DNA from: CAYJGN01 sp964369635
GTDB taxonomy: Bacteria > Bacillota > Clostridia > Oscillospirales > Ruminococcaceae
Assembly: GCA_964369635.1 (NCBI GenBank)
Contig: CAYJGN010000025.1
Coordinates: 1 to 27,460 of the forward strand
Direction of reading: 5' to 3'
Length of the DNA stretch: 27,460 nucleotides
Program-made: the position numbers and the translations under genes
Notes under the pieces: generated by a model
Database searches by the model: none
Told to the model about the DNA's origin: nothing
Seen by the model: the letters and a program-made list of their open reading frames with translations, nothing else
Shown here: positions 23,196 through 27,460 of the stretch, piece after piece
Layout: each line of letters starts with the position of its first letter
Numbering within the stretch: position 1 is the stretch's first letter

Positions 23196-23999
23196 ATGAA
23201 TAAAAAGACGGACATACTTTTTGAGATAAAAAATAATATAGCGCTTATTATTAACCTTGGAATTAACGATTTTAAAAAGAGATACACCTCATCTATTTTA
23301 GGGTTTATTTGGGCATTTATAAAACCTGCGGCAACCATTGCTGTTCTCTATGCGGTTTTCACTATTGGACTTCGCTCAACTCCAGTTGACGGTGTTCCGT
23401 TTATCGTTTGGATGTGTTGTGGGCTTATACCGTGGTTTTATATTAGTGAGGGAATTTTAGCATCTGCAAATAGCTTAAACGAATACAATTTCCTTGTTAA
23501 GAAGGTTGTTTTTCCAATATCTGTTTTGCCGGTAGTTAAAATTATCTCTTCGATTATTGTCCATATTTTTTTGGTTATCGTTTTGTTTGCTATTTCGTTT
23601 TTAAATGGGATAGCGTTTATCCCGCATTTTGTGCAGATTATTTACTATATTGTCTGTGCAACAGCTTTAATAGCATCTGTATCTTGGCTTTTCACCTCTT
23701 TTTCATCCTTTTTAAAAGACTTTTCACCGCTCCTTGAAATCATTATGCAGATAGGTATGTGGGCAACTCCTATTATGTGGAATTATTCGATGATTAAAGA
23801 TAGTGGATTGCGCTTTATAGCACTCTTAAATCCTGTCTTTTATATTACCGAAGGATTTCGCGAGAGCATTATTTATGGGGTTTGGTTCTTTGAAAAACCG
23901 CTTGAAAGCCTTTATTTTTGGGCGTTTGTCGGTTTGTTTTCGCTGTTTGGGTCAAGTGTCTTCAAAAAACTTCGCCCATCGTTTGCCGATGTGCTTTAA
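23196..23999 (+). CDS. ABC-2 type polysaccharide/teichoic-acid export permease (Wzm/TagG-like)
   Basis: A 267-residue membrane protein with about six helices. The N-terminal amphipathic segment DFKKRYTSSILGFIWAFIKPAATIAVLY and the C-terminal NPVFYITEGFRESIIYG are characteristic of the permease of ABC exporters for O-antigen, wall teichoic acid and similar undecaprenyl-linked glycans. ATG 23196 is the start: an earlier in-frame codon would lie inside the promoter, and CAGGAG precedes 23196. The usual partner ATPase (Wzt/TagH) is absent here; it is not encoded next to this gene, so it is elsewhere or shared. A glycosyltransferase follows after 8 bases. Confidence 0.9.
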   Translation: MNKKTDILFEIKNNIALIINLGINDFKKRYTSSILGFIWAFIKPAATIAVLYAVFTIGLRSTPVDGVPFIVWMCCGLIPWFYISEGILASANSLNEYNFLVKKVVFPISVLPVVKIISSIIVHIFLVIVLFAISFLNGIAFIPHFVQIIYYIVCATALIASVSWLFTSFSSFLKDFSPLLEIIMQIGMWATPIMWNYSMIKDSGLRFIALLNPVFYITEGFRESIIYGVWFFEKPLESLYFWAFVGLFSLFGSSVFKKLRPSFADVL

Positions 24000-24007
24000 G
24001 GTGATGG

Positions 24008-25780
24008 ATGAAACTTTATAAAATAAGATATTATACAGGCAGAATATTTGAGATAGCTAAAAAGCAAGGTATTAAAACTTTGTTTCGTACTATAGGTAAA
24101 AAAGCTAAAAAAAGCGGCAGCAAAAATAAAAATGACTACGCAAAATATATAAAACAAAATGAGAGTTTTGTTGCAGAAGAGTTAATGGGGGATATAAAGT
24201 TTTCGATTTTAGTACCGCTTTATAATACCGATAAGATTTTACTAAAGGAACTCGTAGACAGCCTTATCTGCCAAAACTATAAAAACTTTGAGATTATATT
24301 TGTAGATGGTTCGACCGATAATAGTAGAGCTGATTTTTTAAATGATTTTAAGGATAACAGGATAATATATAAAAAGATTGAAAATAAAGGTATCGCAGAA
24401 AATACTATAATCGCAGCAGAAATTGCAACAGGGGATTATCTATTGTTTGTTGACCATGATGACCTTTTAGCGCCAAATGCACTGTACGGGGTATACAATG
24501 AAGCTGTAAAGGGTGCTGACTTTATATATACCGACGAAGATAAAATTGATATTAAAGGAAGTCGCTTTGATCCGCATTTTAAGCCGTCATATTCACCATA
24601 TACGATTAGAAGCTATAATTATATCTCTCATCTAACAGCTGTTTCAAAGAAGTTGTACGACAAAATTGGTGGAGTGCGGGCAGGATTTGATGGTGCGCAA
24701 GACTTTGATTTTGTTTTACGTGCAACAGATGCGGCGAAAAAGATATCGCATATCGAGAAAGTTCTTTACCACTGGAGGGTTTCTGATAATAGCACTGCGC
24801 AAAACCCCAAAAACAAGCAGTATACAACGGATAGCGGTATTCGTGCGCTAAATGATTTTTATAAATCCAAAGGAATAGATGCAATTGCAACTGTTGGAGC
24901 AGCTCCAAATACTTATAATACAAACTATAATTTAAAAGAAGAGCCGCTTGTATCGGTTATAATACCAAATAAAGATAACAGCGATTATTTAAAACGTGCA
25001 ATTAATTCTCTGTTAATGCAAAGCTATAAAAATATTGAGATAATTATTGTTGAGAATAATTCTTCTCAGAAAGAAACGTTTGATTATTATGAGGAGCTAA
25101 AAAAAGAAAGCAAGGTGCAAATTTTAAGCTATAAAGCCCCTTTCAATTATTCCGCTATTAATAATTTTGCGGTGGAGCGCGCGGGGGGAGAGCTTCTCTT
25201 TTTCTTAAATAATGATATTAAGTTTATTGATGCTAATAGCCTTCATAATATGGTAAGCTATGCTGTTTTGGATGATGTAGGTGCTGTTGGTGCTAAACTT
25301 TATTATCCTGATGATACTATCCAGCATGCAGGAATAGTTGTTGGTCTTGGGGGAGTTGCGGGACATGTCCACAAGCACTATTTAAAAAGCGATTTTGGCT
25401 ACTTTGCAAGGCTTTGCGTTGCACAAGAGTTATCAGCGGTAACTGCTGCTGCTGTTGTTATTGGCAAAGAGAAGTTTCGCTCTGTCGGTGGATTTGAAGA
25501 GAGGCTATCAGTCGCTTTTAATGATGTTGATTTATCACTAAAGCTAAAAATGGCTGGTTATCGAAATATATTTTTACCAAATGCAACGCTTTATCACTAT
25601 GAAAGCAAAAGCCGCGGAAATGAAGATAGCGCAGAAAAGATGCGTAGATTTCGCTCTGAAATTGATTTTTTCAAATCAAAGCACAAAGATTTTCTAACTG
25701 CAGGCGACCCACATTATAATAAAAATCTATCTCTTCTCTATGAAGATTTTAGCATAAAACTATCGGAGGAAAAATTTTGA
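24008..25780 (+). CDS. Tandem GT2-family glycosyltransferase
   Basis: A 590-residue cytosolic protein. After about 60 basic residues come two family-2 (GT-A) domains. The first (about 63-300) has FSILVPLYNT, FVDGSTD, the metal-binding FVDHDD (149-152) and QDFDFVLR (231-238). The second (about 313-560) has VSVIIPNKDN, VENNSS, FFLNNDI and FNDVDLSLK. Such double-GT2 proteins add two or more sugars during surface-polysaccharide synthesis. AAGGTGATGG precedes ATG 24008. The 8-base gap to the export permease supports one pathway, glycan assembly then export. Sugar specificity is unknown. Confidence 0.9.
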   Translation: MKLYKIRYYTGRIFEIAKKQGIKTLFRTIGKKAKKSGSKNKNDYAKYIKQNESFVAEELMGDIKFSILVPLYNTDKILLKELVDSLICQNYKNFEIIFVDGSTDNSRADFLNDFKDNRIIYKKIENKGIAENTIIAAEIATGDYLLFVDHDDLLAPNALYGVYNEAVKGADFIYTDEDKIDIKGSRFDPHFKPSYSPYTIRSYNYISHLTAVSKKLYDKIGGVRAGFDGAQDFDFVLRATDAAKKISHIEKVLYHWRVSDNSTAQNPKNKQYTTDSGIRALNDFYKSKGIDAIATVGAAPNTYNTNYNLKEEPLVSVIIPNKDNSDYLKRAINSLLMQSYKNIEIIIVENNSSQKETFDYYEELKKESKVQILSYKAPFNYSAINNFAVERAGGELLFFLNNDIKFIDANSLHNMVSYAVLDDVGAVGAKLYYPDDTIQHAGIVVGLGGVAGHVHKHYLKSDFGYFARLCVAQELSAVTAAAVVIGKEKFRSVGGFEERLSVAFNDVDLSLKLKMAGYRNIFLPNATLYHYESKSRGNEDSAEKMRRFRSEIDFFKSKHKDFLTAGDPHYNKNLSLLYEDFSIKLSEEKF

Positions 25781-26466
25781 ATCAATTTAAAGGTTTAACA
25801 GCAGAAATCGTAATTAAAAAAAGCATTTTGTTTTTTTTGTATATTATTTTATTGGCAATTGGTATTTTGTTTTTTCTTGAAAGTGGATTTGGGACAGACC
25901 CTATTTCGTTATTCATTCAAGGGCTAATGCAAGTTATACCGCTTTCGTTTGGAACACTAACGCTATTAAATAATTTAACTTTTTTGTTTCTTGCTTGCTT
26001 ATTTGCTCGAAAGAATGTTTTTATCGGAACATTTTTCGGCTCTTTCACATTAGGCCCTATGCTAAGTTTTTTAGAACCTTATTTTAATATGGTATTTCCC
26101 GGAGAATACTCATTCGGTATAAGAGTTTTATTTTTGCTGATTGGCATTGTTATTGAGTCTGCTGGAATTGGACTTGCGATTAGCGTTCGATTCGGTATAG
26201 GTAGTACAGATGCGATTATATTCGGTATTTCCGATTTAACAAGAATACCCTATAAATACATAAAGATAACATCTGATTTCACTTTTTCCGTTGTCGGAAC
26301 ACTACTTGGTGGTGTGCTTGGTGTTGGAACAATTATCAGTGTATTTATGTTAGGACCATTGATAACTTTTTTTGCAAAACTATATAACAAAACTATTTTA
26401 AAAGTTTTGAATATACAAGACGAGCGAAATGAATTTAAAATGCCAAGTAAAGGGGAGGGAAAATGA
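25777..26466 (+). CDS. YczE/YitT-family integral membrane protein (copy 3)
   Basis: A 229-residue membrane protein with about five or six helices. LESGFGTDPISLF, GIGLAISVRFGIGSTDAIIFGIS and VGTIISVFMLGPLITFF correspond to the conserved patches of the two copies at 1500-3022, but overall identity looks lower. The start is TTG 25777, overlapping the stop of the glycosyltransferase by 3 bases, with GGAGGA (25765-25770) at the right distance; no ATG or GTG is better placed. It overlaps the lipoprotein gene by 4 bases. The pairing with a DUF4430-like lipoprotein suggests small-molecule uptake, by inference. Confidence 0.75.
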   Translation: MNQFKGLTAEIVIKKSILFFLYIILLAIGILFFLESGFGTDPISLFIQGLMQVIPLSFGTLTLLNNLTFLFLACLFARKNVFIGTFFGSFTLGPMLSFLEPYFNMVFPGEYSFGIRVLFLLIGIVIESAGIGLAISVRFGIGSTDAIIFGISDLTRIPYKYIKITSDFTFSVVGTLLGGVLGVGTIISVFMLGPLITFFAKLYNKTILKVLNIQDERNEFKMPSKGEGK

Positions 26467-26846
26467 AGAAAGTAATAGTGGTTTTGCTGATTTTAGCTGT
26501 TTTATTGACTGGATGCAGCAGTGCTTTTTCGGTAGAAGAAGCAGATTTTGCAAATAGAACGAAGATAACATTCCAGCTAACGATAACTGATGAAAGCGGC
26601 GGGGAAGTTTATAATAATGAAATAGCATACAGCACAGGGAGCTACTCGTTATATATTCCTATTCTCGAAGTTTTACGCGAAGAAGGTATAAGCTATAGCG
26701 AGGTTTTAGGGGACTATGATGATTTTTTTGGAACTCCGTCACTCGATGATAAAAAATGGGTGCTGTATGTAAATGAAGAGCAGAAAGATTTTAATAATCT
26801 AACAAAAGTTGCTGCAGAAGACGAAGTTTTAATAGCTTATGAGTAA
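26463..26846 (+). CDS. Lipoprotein with a DUF4430-like domain
   Basis: A 127-residue exported lipoprotein. The signal peptide (KKVIVVLLILAVLL) ends in a lipobox TGCSS with Cys as the lipidated residue near 18. The rest matches the DUF4430 (transcobalamin-C-terminal-like) pattern, notably KKWVLYVNEEQKDFNNLTKVAAEDEVLIAYE, where W..YVN and a final beta strand after a turn are typical. Members of this family are thought to bind small ligands or to act as surface modules. It is translationally coupled to the YczE paralogue (ATGA overlap) with AGGGGAGGG as ribosome binding site. Ligand unknown. Confidence 0.75.
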   Translation: MKKVIVVLLILAVLLTGCSSAFSVEEADFANRTKITFQLTITDESGGEVYNNEIAYSTGSYSLYIPILEVLREEGISYSEVLGDYDDFFGTPSLDDKKWVLYVNEEQKDFNNLTKVAAEDEVLIAYE

Positions 26847-26858
26847 TAGGAGGGTGAT

Positions 26859-27460
26859 ATGAAGTTTTTTAACAATAAAAAATATCTTGAAATAGCGCTT
26901 TATTCTATTTTTGTCGGATGCTCAGTTATAGTTTTCTTTTTGGCGGTTTCAAATTTTTCGCTTATTTGGGGTGTCGTTTCGAGTTTTTTATCTATTGCTT
27001 CTCCAATAATCTACGCGGCAATTTTCGCTTTTTTTATAAANNNNNNNNNNCTAATGAAGCTCTATGAGCGAAAGGTGGTCAAAAAATTTATTGTTAAATC
27101 ACCAGAACCTTCAAAGAAGCAAAAAGGCGCTACGAGGGCAATTTCTATATTTTTTGCATATGTTACGATTCTGCTTTTTATAGCGGTAATTCTAAATATA
27201 GTTGTTCCGCAACTTGCGCAAAGTATAACAGCGCTTGTAACGAACTTTGATAGTTATAGAGATGAAGCTGATGTTCTTCTTACAAACTTCTTTAATTTTC
27301 TCTCTTCAAGCGGCCTTGTTTCAGAAGAGACGGTGAGTGAATTTTATATAGATATAGACGCCACTCTTGAAAACGTTATGAACCTTGCCGTTACCTATCT
27401 TCCGCGGATAATAGACGGTGTTCGAGTTGCTACTATTCAAATAGGAAATCTCGTTCTTGG
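26859..27460 (+). CDS. AI-2E/PerM-family membrane transporter (partial, runs past window end)
   Basis: Starting at ATG 26859 behind GGAGGGTGAT, the frame reads a hydrophobic N-terminus and, after the gap, helices and the amphipathic LAQSITALVTNFDSYRDEADVL, typical of the AI-2E (PerM/UPF0118) family. The ten N's at 27041-27050 interrupt it, but the frame on both sides is the same if the gap is 10 bases. About 200 residues are present. Family members export diverse solutes or assist sporulation (e.g. YtvI-like); the substrate is not deducible. The rest lies outside the window. Confidence 0.78.
   Translation, partial: MKFFNNKKYLEIALYSIFVGCSVIVFFLAVSNFSLIWGVVSSFLSIASPIIYAAIFAFFIXXXXLMKLYERKVVKKFIVKSPEPSKKQKGATRAISIFFAYVTILLFIAVILNIVVPQLAQSITALVTNFDSYRDEADVLLTNFFNFLSSSGLVSEETVSEFYIDIDATLENVMNLAVTYLPRIIDGVRVATIQIGNLVL
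27041..27050. other. Assembly gap
   Basis: Ten N's inside the last gene. The reading frame continues in phase across it, consistent with either a true 10-base gap or a multiple of three difference. Confidence 0.95.

Noticed and set aside
1..27460. CRISPR array, rRNA genes, insertion sequences or integrase
   Set aside because: No regularly spaced repeats, no rRNA sequence and no transposase- or integrase-like protein was seen on either strand.

Overview
The window looks like a piece of a draft genome or MAG from an anaerobic, spore-forming, low-GC member of the Firmicutes (class Clostridia). The evidence is AT-rich DNA with strong AGGAGG-type ribosome binding sites, an intact pro-sigma-K gene, a type I dockerin, a sporulation-associated P-loop ATPase, an ECF transporter S component and three YczE-family membrane proteins. 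Two 10-base runs of N (10305-10314 and 27041-27050) are assembly gaps. No species can be named from the sequence alone.

Layout. (1) 1-333: a minus-strand tRNA-Leu(UAA) with its own promoter and terminator, divergent from the promoter of the next gene. (2) 334-7141, plus strand: phosphopentomutase deoB overlapping a YczE-family membrane protein, a terminator, then a tight run of a second YczE paralogue, a PfkB-family sugar kinase, a TrpF-like TIM barrel, a Crp/Fnr regulator, a tandem-SIS sugar-phosphate isomerase/deglycase-like protein and an isochorismatase-like cysteine hydrolase. This looks like a self-regulated catabolic operon for a phosphorylated sugar or sugar-amine, and I do not recognise it as a described pathway. 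(3) 7142-7579: about 440 bases without a gene, rich in stem-loops and ending in two terminators. (4) 7580-10088, minus strand: a 5-formyl-THF cyclo-ligase-like protein, a P-loop ATPase and an ECF S component. (5) 10475-19409, plus strand: a ten-gene Mrp/Mbh-type cation/proton antiporter operon in the order E, F, G, MbhD-like, MbhE-MrpB fusion, C, then four consecutive antiporter-like (MrpA/MrpD/NuoL-type) subunits. There is no hydrogenase or other redox subunit. (6) 19423-22134: a 903-residue secreted M6 metalloprotease with a C-terminal type I dockerin, starting only 13 bases after the antiporter operon. (7) 22371-23072, minus strand: pro-sigma-K, not interrupted by a skin-like element. (8) 23196-27460, plus strand: an ABC-2 polysaccharide-export permease, a tandem-GT2 glycosyltransferase, a third YczE paralogue, a DUF4430-like lipoprotein and the start of an AI-2E/PerM-family membrane protein that leaves the window.

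How it fits together. The best candidate for an undescribed system is the kinase / TrpF-like / SIS / amidase cluster. Two of its enzymes carry substitutions at the family's catalytic positions: Cys to Tyr in the TrpF-like protein and Asp to Asn in the kinase. The cluster resembles the logic of Amadori-compound catabolism (kinase, isomerase, SIS deglycase) and is preceded by phosphopentomutase, so a pentosyl-amine or nucleoside-derived substrate is plausible but unproven. The four-subunit antiporter operon and the dockerin protease behind it are the other notable features.
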